From: Gammaproteobacteria bacterium
Lineage (GTDB): Bacteria; Pseudomonadota; Gammaproteobacteria; UBA9214
Assembly: GCA_029881775.1 (NCBI GenBank)
Contig: JAOULY010000035.1
Span: forward strand, 1 to 11,350
Direction of reading: 5' to 3'
DNA: 11,350 bases
Shown here: one piece after another, positions 5,935-11,350 of the stretch
Layout of the letters: each line of letters starts with the position of its first letter
How positions within the stretch are numbered: position 1 is the first letter of the stretch
Notes under the pieces: model-generated
What the model saw: the letters and a program-made list of their open reading frames with translations, nothing else
The model's database searches: none
Told to the model about the DNA's origin: nothing
Translations under genes and position numbers: made by a program

Positions 5935-7347
5935 TCAGCGCTTGCGTCTGAATAATGACCTGAAACGGGAGAAGATCCCGCGTCGTTCAGTCTCGCCATC
6001 GGGTGAATCGTTGGCGTTGCCCGGTGCCTGCATGACGACGGGCGACGATTCGCCACCCTGGGCATCGGTCAGGGTTGCCGATGCGGCGGAGGCATCCGAC
6101 AGTCCGGACGTGTCGCCGGCTGCGGCGGTCACATGGCAGTCCAGGGAGTAGTAGTCACCCGGTGCGGTAATGATAATGGTTTCGTCTTCATCAAAGGCCA
6201 CGTCCGCGAACGGAAAACTGCTGGCTGTTTCCGGTTGCAGTTCATCCTGCGTTTCGGCTTCAGTGCCGACGAGTTCAAGATCAGGGAATGAATCGACAAC
6301 TGTCCCGGAAGTTGATTCATCGGTTGCAGTGTCGACCATGTCCACAGCTGGCGCCGATTGCAGCGTTTCATCCAGGGAAGGCAGTTCAGGCGCAATATCG
6401 GGTACTGCGGATTCTGTAAACACAACCTGGTTGCCACCCCGGCTGGTTGCCTGTTGCTGGTTGCCTGCTGCTGTTGCCAGGATGGATTCGAATTCAGTTT
6501 CGCTGCTGATATCCGGTGTCGCAACGCCGATGCTGACAGTCAGTGAAACGAGCGCATCGCTACCACTGCCTTGCAGGGCTTTAACATCGCTGATGATCCG
6601 CTCCGCCAGGTTGCGGATGCCGTCATTGTTCATGCCGGGCAGTAACATGGTGAAACGTGATGTCCCGGTTCTTGCGGCAACATCTTCCTTGCGTTTGCAG
6701 GCGGTCAGGACGCCGGCTACGGCCCTGACAGCCTCGATGGTTGCTGCCTCGCCATGCTTCATGAACAGATCGCCGAAGTTGTCTATGTCTATGTAGAACA
6801 GCGCCAGTGTAGAGTTGTGGCGTACTGCATAGGACAGTTGCTGGTGGCCTCGCTCGATGAACGCCGTTTCGTTGGGCAGACCGGACGAAGGATCGACCAG
6901 GGCCTGGTCCTCCAGTGTCATGGTTTCCTGTGTCAGCGACTGCTCGGTGCTGTACGCATCGGCATGTGCCTGGGTTCTGGCGAGAAGATGGATGGCGTCG
7001 AATGGTTTGCCGATAAAATCGGTTGCACCCGCTGCGGTGGCGCGTTGCATGGTTGACTCGGAATCATTCGCACCGGTAATTATGATGACCGGAATCCTGC
7101 TGACGTGCGGCAGGTGTGAACTGCGGATTTTTTCCAGCAGCCCGAAACCGTCCATGCCCGGCATGGTCAGGTCAGAGACGACCAGCGAGAATGGCTTGTC
7201 GCTGGCGAGCACGTCCCATGCATTGTTGCCGTCAACGGCCTCAACCGTCTCGAAATGATTTTGCAGGATCTTCCGCGCGGTTACCCGGATAACCTTGGAA
7301 TCATCGACAATCAGGAGACGTTGTTTGTTTCCGGGGGCGTCACTCAT
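5935..7347 (-). CDS. Response regulator with degenerate GGDEF domain and long acidic tail
   Basis: From ATG 7347 the product has 470 residues. Residues 8-125 are a receiver domain: acidic pair Asp15-Asp16 (LLIVDDSK), phospho-acceptor Asp59 (VVSDLTMPGMDG), Thr91 and Lys114 (GKPF). Residues about 150-310 follow the GGDEF fold (DPSSGLPNETAF, FYIDIDNFG, ARTGTSRFTMLLPG, VSIGVA). The catalytic loop reads GTSRF at 228-232 instead of GG[DE]EF, so diguanylate cyclase activity is probably lost. Residues about 311-452 are acidic, Ser/Thr-rich and look disordered. The protein ends with a basic amphipathic stretch (RRGIFSRFRSLFRRKR, 455-470) that could bind membrane or nucleic acid. The frame is open to ATG 7461, but the added 38 residues show no domain. 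No strong ribosome site precedes ATG 7347. A sensor kinase is not in the window. It is likely a regulatory relay, perhaps acting with YajQ. Confidence 0.85.
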   Translation of the reverse strand: MSDAPGNKQRLLIVDDSKVIRVTARKILQNHFETVEAVDGNNAWDVLASDKPFSLVVSDLTMPGMDGFGLLEKIRSSHLPHVSRIPVIIITGANDSESTMQRATAAGATDFIGKPFDAIHLLARTQAHADAYSTEQSLTQETMTLEDQALVDPSSGLPNETAFIERGHQQLSYAVRHNSTLALFYIDIDNFGDLFMKHGEAATIEAVRAVAGVLTACKRKEDVAARTGTSRFTMLLPGMNNDGIRNLAERIISDVKALQGSGSDALVSLTVSIGVATPDISSETEFESILATAAGNQQQATSRGGNQVVFTESAVPDIAPELPSLDETLQSAPAVDMVDTATDESTSGTVVDSFPDLELVGTEAETQDELQPETASSFPFADVAFDEDETIIITAPGDYYSLDCHVTAAAGDTSGLSDASAASATLTDAQGGESSPVVMQAPGNANDSPDGETERRGIFSRFRSLFRRKR

Positions 7348-7463
7348 TTGGCAATCCAGTACAGGTGCAGGTTCATGGATTCGTATCGGCGAGTCGACCC
7401 TAACCTTTAACGGATACGACCCGTTTCCGGGCGGCGGTTTTAGTGAAAAATCCATGTACAAAC

Positions 7464-7477
7464 CGCTGCTTGCAGCG
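7464..7477. repeat. 14-bp palindrome CGCTGC-TT-GCAGCG
   Basis: CGCTGC and GCAGCG are perfect inverted arms around TT, in the 240-nt region between divergent genes (response regulator and YihY). It could be an operator for either. The rest of 7348-7587 shows only weak -10-like hexamers (TATTAT at 7487 and 7532, plus strand) without good -35 partners. Confidence 0.3.
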
Positions 7478-7587
7478 AAGTGGTGCTATTATGAAACAAA
7501 GGCTCAGGGGACAATCAGCGGGGTATTATCCTGCCGATGCAGGGTGAGGCGGGACCCGGTTCCAGTCCTCGCCAGTCATGACCAACC

Positions 7588-8985
7588 ATGGATAGCCAGG
7601 CCAGAATGATGCGATTACCCGGTATGAATTTCGCGAGTATCACTGCCTTCGTCTGGAATGATGATCTGCGCCGGCTGACGGGTGTGCGGCGGGCTGTCGT
7701 ATTCGTGTTGCGCGTGGCGCACCTGTTGTTCAGGGAGTTGCTCGGCGGCGAGCTTAACTTGCGCGCCATGAGCCTGGTTTACACCACGCTGTTGTCGATA
7801 GTGCCGCTGCTCGCGGTCAGCTTCTCGGTATTGAAAGGATTTGGTTTCCACGCACGGCTGGAGACTTACCTGTTCGGGATCATGCTCGAGCCGCTGGGTC
7901 CGAGTGGTGCAGATGTGGCCGCAACAATTATGGGTTTTGTCGACAACGTAAAGGTCGGCATGCTGGGTTCACTGGGTTTCGCGCTATTGATTTATACCGT
8001 GGTTGCGCTGGTGCAAAAAATTGAGGCGGCCTTTAATTTCGTCTGGCAGATTGATCGTCTGCGTTCCATGTCGCAGCGATTCAGTAATTACCTGAGCGTC
8101 ATAACCATCGGGCCGGCACTGCTGTTCAGTGCTGTCGGTATTGCTGCCACCATGCTGAACACCGGTATTGCACAGCAAATCGCGGCGGTGGAGCCGTTTG
8201 GTACATTGATGCTGTATGCCGGTGAGTTGCTGCCCTATGTGCTGATTTGCCTGGCATTCACCTTTATTTATATCCTGATCCCGAATACCCGCGTGCAGTT
8301 TCGTGCCGCACTGGTCGGCGGTGTGCTGGCCGGCGTATTGTGGAAAGTTACCGGCTGGGGTTTCGCCGCTTTCATTGCCTCGTCGGCGAAGTATGCAGCG
8401 ATTTATTCAGGTTTTGCGATTCTTATCCTGTTACTGATCTGGATGTACCTCAGTTGGCTGATCTTGCTGGTTGGCTCGCAGATTGCCTACTTCGTGCAGA
8501 ACCCGAAGTATATGACGCTGCATCGCGTCGAGTTTGTGTTGAGCAATCGACTGCGCGAGCAGCTGTCACTGCAGATCATGTACCTGGTCGGATACAACCA
8601 TATGCATAACCGCGATCCATGGCAGCTGGATCAACTGATTGAGTATCTTGATATGCCGGATGAGCCGGTCAGCCGGATGCTGAACATACTCGTGAAGGAG
8701 AAATTCCTGGTGGAGAATATTGAAGAATCTGGCACTGCATATTTGCCGATGCACGATGTCGATTCGATCCGGCTGGTGGATATACTGACCGCTGTACGCA
8801 ATGCCGGTGAGAGTCGTTTCCTGAGTATCGAGCAGCTCACGCCGGTGACAGCGGTTGGCAAGCTTATGGCGGAGATCAACGCCTCAAACGAAACCTTGCT
8901 GGGAGCGCGGACGCTGAAAGACCTTATATTGTCGATGGAGCATGAAGACGGCAGCGTCGATTTGTTGCCTGCGGCGGGCGGCTGA
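7588..8985 (+). CDS. YihY/BrkB family inner-membrane protein
   Basis: The 465-residue product aligns with E. coli YihY over its membrane part: AMSLVYTTLLSIVPLLAV at 60-77 matches the family signature, and IYILIPNTRVQFRAALVGG near 227-245 the second conserved block. Likely membrane segments lie near 62-82, 124-144, 168-190, 205-231, 238-262 and 272-300. The family was once called ribonuclease BN in error; its real role, perhaps transport or envelope function, is unsettled. The roughly 165-residue C-terminal extension (from about 305) is longer than in E. coli YihY; 343-400 looks like a winged-helix fold (WQLDQLIEYL, MLNILVKEKFLVE) and is probably cytoplasmic. ATG 7588 is the first start but has no clear ribosome site; ATGs at 7606 and 7609, preceded by AGG, are alternatives. 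Confidence 0.9.
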   Translation: MDSQARMMRLPGMNFASITAFVWNDDLRRLTGVRRAVVFVLRVAHLLFRELLGGELNLRAMSLVYTTLLSIVPLLAVSFSVLKGFGFHARLETYLFGIMLEPLGPSGADVAATIMGFVDNVKVGMLGSLGFALLIYTVVALVQKIEAAFNFVWQIDRLRSMSQRFSNYLSVITIGPALLFSAVGIAATMLNTGIAQQIAAVEPFGTLMLYAGELLPYVLICLAFTFIYILIPNTRVQFRAALVGGVLAGVLWKVTGWGFAAFIASSAKYAAIYSGFAILILLLIWMYLSWLILLVGSQIAYFVQNPKYMTLHRVEFVLSNRLREQLSLQIMYLVGYNHMHNRDPWQLDQLIEYLDMPDEPVSRMLNILVKEKFLVENIEESGTAYLPMHDVDSIRLVDILTAVRNAGESRFLSIEQLTPVTAVGKLMAEINASNETLLGARTLKDLILSMEHEDGSVDLLPAAGG

Positions 8986-9495
8986 CTAGTGACTGGTCTC
9001 GACGGCGGCCGCATGACTGATGCCCGGCTCGCCGGGAGTAACGCTTATCCAGGCTGGCAAGCTGGACTGTATCGCACGCTGCAGCTTGTTTGCAGATTCT
9101 GCACCGCAACCCTGTAAGCCCGGGCGCTGGCTGATACGGTAGTACCAGGCCGGGGTGGCGCCCATGCTGGCCGGGCTTCGCACGGCAACCGGGCCATGCT
9201 TCTCGACCACGATTCCCCGTGCAATTGCTTGCCCTTCACACATCTCCTCGCTGACCCGTTCGCGTGCCTGTTGCAATGAAATATGCACCAGGGCCTCTGC
9301 GACCGAGGCCGTTTGTGCCGCCTCAGCCGGCACCCAGGCAATGTAATGATCCAGTCCCGGCGTGGATGCTGGCAGGGCGCTGGCGTCCACCATGCCGGAC
9401 GTCAGGCGTGTTGCCGGCTGGTGGCTACAGGCCGGTATGAAGAGGAGGGCGAGCAGCGGCAAGGTATATATAACTAGCTGTTTCATAAGCCTCAT
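8986..9495 (-). CDS. Unrecognised lipoprotein
   Basis: The 169-residue product has a lipoprotein signal peptide: MKQLVIYTLPLLALLF then IPAC with Cys23 (Pro at -2 is unusual). The mature part has a helical segment, AEALVHISLQQARERVSEEMC (about 66-86), two more cysteines (Cys86, Cys130) that could form a disulfide, WYYRISQRPG at 117-126 and an Ala/Gly-rich C-terminus. I do not recognise the family. The start is either ATG 9495 or ATG 9486; the latter gives a cleaner MKQ start, and both have only short-spaced ribosome sites. The 22-bp palindrome overlaps the first ATG. Its stop codon directly abuts the YihY stop on the other strand. It is divergent from the small-protein/yjbQ unit and may share regulation with it. 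Confidence 0.75.
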   Translation of the reverse strand: MRLMKQLVIYTLPLLALLFIPACSHQPATRLTSGMVDASALPASTPGLDHYIAWVPAEAAQTASVAEALVHISLQQARERVSEEMCEGQAIARGIVVEKHGPVAVRSPASMGATPAWYYRISQRPGLQGCGAESANKLQRAIQSSLPAWISVTPGEPGISHAAAVETSH

Positions 9496-9514
9496 TTACC
9501 TGTACCGGTAAATG
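9493..9514. promoter_or_regulatory. 22-bp palindrome, candidate shared operator
   Basis: Arms CATTTACC (9493-9500) and GGTAAATG (9507-9514) are perfect inverted repeats. The 6-nt centre, TGTACC, has a palindromic GTAC, leaving one mismatched pair in 22 bp. It covers the -35 and spacer of the plus-strand promoter at 9516-9524 and the first start codon of the minus-strand lipoprotein. A dimeric regulator bound here could control both genes. I cannot name the regulator. Confidence 0.6.
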
Positions 9515-9524
9515 CTGATATAAT
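9496..9524 (+). promoter_or_regulatory. Extended -10 promoter for the small-protein/yjbQ operon
   Basis: A perfect TATAAT at 9519-9524 is preceded by TGA, giving the extended -10 form TGnTATAAT. The hexamer 17 nt upstream, TTACCT (9496-9501), is only a fair -35, as is usual for extended -10 promoters. The predicted transcript start near 9531 leaves a leader of about 105 nt before the ATG at 9636. Within the leader, GGTGGG and CCCGCC could pair over a wide loop. Confidence 0.55.
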
Positions 9525-9635
9525 GATGCGCGATTACCGCGACCTGTATTCAAGTGTATGCACGTCGTGGTCGGCAAACCGTGATGCAGGTGGGTTTCTG
9601 AGGTTTGATTCCCGCCGGATTGGGCAGGTAATTTT

Positions 9636-9854
9636 ATGCACGCTAACCCGCTTCAGAAGCAGCAGTCGACTGTTGATCAGTACGTTGAATACCTGTGTGA
9701 ACAGGGCTGTATGAAGGTGTCGATTTTTATCGAGGCACTGCAAAACAACCAGTCCATGCCCGAGCTGGACGCGCTCACGCAGGACGAGCGCGTTGTTGTC
9801 CTGGATGAGCTTGTGTCAATCATGTCGGTCTACCAGGGCAAGTGCAGCAGCTGA
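9636..9854 (+). CDS. Unrecognised 72-residue protein upstream of yjbQ
   Basis: The product is small and probably cytoplasmic: no signal peptide or membrane segment. It looks mainly helical, with a polar start, a CEQGC pair (Cys21, Cys25), a segment MKVSIFIEALQN (26-37) and a C-terminal helix DERVVVLDELVSIMSVY (50-66), and a third Cys at 70. I do not recognise a family. Three cysteines in 72 residues could indicate metal or redox chemistry, but the spacing fits no standard motif. AGG lies 8 nt before the ATG, a good ribosome site. It is the first gene after the promoter and palindrome at 9493-9524. It overlaps the following yjbQ-like gene by 13 nt, so the two are likely cotranslated. Confidence 0.75.
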   Translation: MHANPLQKQQSTVDQYVEYLCEQGCMKVSIFIEALQNNQSMPELDALTQDERVVVLDELVSIMSVYQGKCSS

Positions 9855-10270
9855 AAATTCACCAGGCTTCGTTCGATATCAGGACCTCCGGACGGGGCAG
9901 TTTCCAGATTACCGATACCATCCACCAGCACGTCGCAGCCTCAGGCATAACGCGAGGTCTCTGCCACGTATTCCTGCATCACACCAGCGCCTCGCTGGTG
10001 CTGTGTGAAAATGCCGATCCTGATGTGCGCACCGATATGGAGCACTTCATGGTGCGGTTAGTACCTGATGGCGACTCGCTGTTCGAGCATGTGGCAGAAG
10101 GGCCTGATGATATGCCGGCACATGTCCGGTCGATGCTGACACACACAGACCTGACCCTGCCAGTCAGTGACGGGCGCTGCAGCCTGGGAACCTGGCAGGG
10201 GGTTTATTTATGGGAACACAGGACGCGCGGACACCGGCGTCATATTACGGTTTCAGTGAGCGGCGAATAA
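9842..10270 (+). CDS. yjbQ: YjbQ family (UPF0047) protein
   Basis: The 142-residue product has the UPF0047 landmarks: FLHHTSASLVLCEN at 44-57, DPDVRTDME at 59-67, AHVRSMLT at 93-100, then LGTWQGVYLWEH at 115-126 and a closing ITVSVSGE. Conserved histidines at 46, 47, 94 and 126 fit a metal site seen in the family. E. coli YjbQ has a reported weak thiamine-phosphate synthase activity, hence the label secondary thiamine-phosphate synthase; the physiological role is uncertain. The start is GTG 9842, inside the end of the upstream small gene and 5 nt after AGGG; no ATG lies near the expected N-terminus. It converges with yhcB, with an 8-nt gap between stop codons. Confidence 0.9.
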   Translation: MQQLKIHQASFDIRTSGRGSFQITDTIHQHVAASGITRGLCHVFLHHTSASLVLCENADPDVRTDMEHFMVRLVPDGDSLFEHVAEGPDDMPAHVRSMLTHTDLTLPVSDGRCSLGTWQGVYLWEHRTRGHRRHITVSVSGE

Positions 10271-10278
10271 ATGCCTGC

Positions 10279-10770
10279 CTAGTGTTGCAACGAGCTGTCC
10301 TTGCCGGGCTTTGTCTTGATATCCGGGACGCGCGGCGACTCGCCCAGCAGCTCGTCAATATCATTCCTGATTTTCGCCAGTTCCTCCAGCTCGTCGTAGT
10401 CACCATCGAACCCGGTATTGCCGGATGGGGCGCCTTCTGCCGTGACCCGTGAGGTAGCTGCATGGTGGAGCGCGGCGGCCTCGTTATCACCACACAGGTG
10501 CTGGGCGCCACTGGCAAGGTGTTCGTAGACGGCGCGGTAGCTCTGGGTCATTACCTGCACCAGTTCGGAGCTGCGCATGAAGTGGTGCGTGACCTGGTCG
10601 CGGTAGTCCCTGAAATCATTCGTCAGCTCGTTCAGTTCGATCTGCAACTGGTGCGTGCGGTTGTTCCGCGCGACGATGGTGTAGGTCAGGATGCAACCAA
10701 TGAACGAACCCAGCAGAAAACTCAGTAGCCCGAGAATCCAGAGAGAGGTAGATCCGTCCAGTGCAATCAT
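10279..10770 (-). CDS. yhcB: YhcB/ZapG family (DUF1043) membrane protein
   Basis: From ATG 10770 the product has 163 residues (E. coli YhcB 132). Residues about 9-33 form one membrane helix (LWILGLLSFLLGSFIGCIL); a coiled coil follows at about 38-80, including NDFRDYRDQVTHHFMRSSELV, the core DUF1043 motif. YEHLASGAQHLC at 82-93 is a second conserved block. The C-terminal 70 residues are acidic and probably disordered, and longer than in E. coli. YhcB (also ZapG) links cell division, peptidoglycan synthesis and envelope growth. GGAG 8 nt before the ATG decides the start over the in-frame ATG 10833. A promoter candidate lies at 10804-10833. Confidence 0.9.
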   Translation of the reverse strand: MIALDGSTSLWILGLLSFLLGSFIGCILTYTIVARNNRTHQLQIELNELTNDFRDYRDQVTHHFMRSSELVQVMTQSYRAVYEHLASGAQHLCGDNEAAALHHAATSRVTAEGAPSGNTGFDGDYDELEELAKIRNDIDELLGESPRVPDIKTKPGKDSSLQH

Positions 10771-10803
10771 TGATTGTCTCCGTGTGAGCGTCCAGGTGCC
10801 GAC

Positions 10804-10833
10804 ATTGTACTGTATCCGGATGACATCATACAA
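10804..10833 (-). promoter_or_regulatory. Candidate yhcB promoter
   Basis: On the minus strand TTGTAT (-35, 10828-10833) and TACAAT (-10, 10804-10809) are separated by 18 nt. The -10 is one base from consensus. The predicted start, near 10797, lies about 27 nt before the yhcB ATG. Confidence 0.45.
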
Positions 10834-10852
10834 AGATGATCGCCTGGCCTGC

Positions 10853-10890
10853 CAGCGTACGGCAGGACTTGCCCGGACACGCCGGGCCTG
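10853..10890 (-). terminator. Two tandem hairpins between yggS and yhcB
   Basis: On the minus strand, GCCCGG/CCGGGC with a 5-nt loop is followed by CCTGCC/GGCAGG with a 7-nt loop. They begin about 13 nt past the yggS stop. Both stems have six GC-rich pairs but no U-run, so they may slow polymerase or stabilise the yggS 3' end rather than terminate strongly. Confidence 0.35.
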
Positions 10891-10902
10891 CTGCGTGACG
10901 CG

Positions 10903-11350
10903 TCAGTCGAGCGGCTCGCGCGAGCCGAAAATAGAGCTGCCGACGCGGACCATAGTGGCACCCTCGGCAATTGCCAGTTCGAAGTCGTCGCTCATGCCCA
11001 TGGACAGCTCGCAGAAGTGCTCTCGGCCGAAACGGATGGCGCAATCTGCACCCAACTCGCGCAGGGCGGAAAATTCGGCCCGGCGTTGCGCTTCGTTTGC
11101 GCCTTGCTGGCCGATCGTCATGAGCCCCTGAAGGCTGATGCCCGGTAGCGCGGTGTTTAACAGGGCATCAGTCACGGAATACACTGCTTCCGGCAAGAGC
11201 CCGTACTTTGCCGGGTCACGGGCTATATTCACCTGCAGCAGCACGCCCAGCGGGCGTGCCTGCTGTGGCCGGTGAGCGGCGAGTTTGGTTGCCAGCTTCA
11301 CGCTGTCCAGGGTGTGCAGCCAGTCGAAACTTTCCGCCACGGCGCTGGCC
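10903..11350 (-). CDS. yggS: YggS family PLP homeostasis protein (5' part outside window)
   Basis: The last 148 residues are present; about 85 N-terminal residues, including the PLP-binding lysine, lie beyond the right edge. FDWLHTLDSVKLA, LLQVNIARDPAKYG, LQGLMTIG and LSMGMSDDFELAIAEGATMVRVGSSIFGSRE match E. coli YggS in order. The last block carries phosphate-binding residues of the PLP site. YggS proteins are alanine racemase-like barrels without known enzymatic activity that keep free PLP in balance. In many gammaproteobacteria yggS is followed by proC; here yhcB follows after 132 nt with its own promoter. Confidence 0.93.
   Translation of the reverse strand, partial: ASAVAESFDWLHTLDSVKLATKLAAHRPQQARPLGVLLQVNIARDPAKYGLLPEAVYSVTDALLNTALPGISLQGLMTIGQQGANEAQRRAEFSALRELGADCAIRFGREHFCELSMGMSDDFELAIAEGATMVRVGSSIFGSREPLD

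Noticed and set aside
6170..6796. 208-codon Ser-rich plus-strand frame opposite the response regulator
   Set aside because: The Ser/Val-rich composition follows from the complementary strand; there is no ribosome site or domain.
7348..7461. c-di-GMP riboswitch in the response-regulator leader
   Set aside because: No GGG-type core or tetraloop-receptor arrangement of the known classes was seen; the stretch also stays open as protein-coding frame.
9523..9714. 63-codon plus-strand frame beginning inside TATAAT
   Set aside because: Its ATG lies upstream of the predicted transcript start, its content looks unlike protein, and it overlaps the better supported small gene at 9636.
1..11350. CRISPR array, tRNA, insertion sequence, prophage or defence genes
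   Set aside because: No regular repeat-spacer pattern, cloverleaf, transposase/integrase motif, or toxin-antitoxin pair with family support was found.

Overview
The window looks like a piece of a gammaproteobacterial chromosome. It carries an adjacent fabA-fabB pair for anaerobic unsaturated fatty acid synthesis, a YhcB/ZapG (DUF1043) protein, YajQ, YjbQ, YggS and an E. coli-like NadA. Gene content is mostly housekeeping. There is no transposase, integrase, tRNA, rRNA or CRISPR array that I can see. I cannot name the genus.

Layout, left to right. (1) Minus strand, 1-1718: the start of a lipoprotein gene cut by the window edge (possibly TIGR03790-like), 10 nt downstream of nadA, with a SEL1-repeat gene upstream. 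(2) Plus strand, 1921-3422: a QueD/6-carboxytetrahydropterin synthase-family gene, then an exported protein with two thioredoxin domains, each with a CxxC motif. (3) Minus strand, 3452-7347: the fabA-fabB operon, yajQ, and a response regulator with a degenerate GGDEF domain and a long acidic tail. (4) Plus strand, 7588-8985: a YihY/BrkB membrane protein, whose stop codon directly abuts that of a convergent lipoprotein gene (8986-9495, minus). (5) Plus strand, 9636-10270: an unrecognised 72-residue protein gene overlapping yjbQ by 13 nt. The intergenic region between (4) and (5) has an extended -10 promoter and a nearly perfect 22-bp palindrome. (6) Minus strand, 10279-11350: yhcB/zapG and a truncated yggS.

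The genes serve NAD synthesis (nadA), pterin/queuosine chemistry (queD), envelope thiol-disulfide chemistry (double thioredoxin), unsaturated fatty acids (fabA, fabB), probable c-di-GMP sensing (yajQ plus a catalytically dead-looking GGDEF regulator), envelope growth and division (yhcB), and PLP balance (yggS). I see no clear defence or mobile system. The most interesting places are the palindrome-controlled divergent unit around 9490-10270, the degenerate GGDEF protein beside yajQ, the double thioredoxin protein, and the SEL1 gene whose start overlaps the stop of an upstream mini-ORF. No stretch longer than about 300 bases lacks a gene; the largest gaps are 7348-7587 and 1719-1920.
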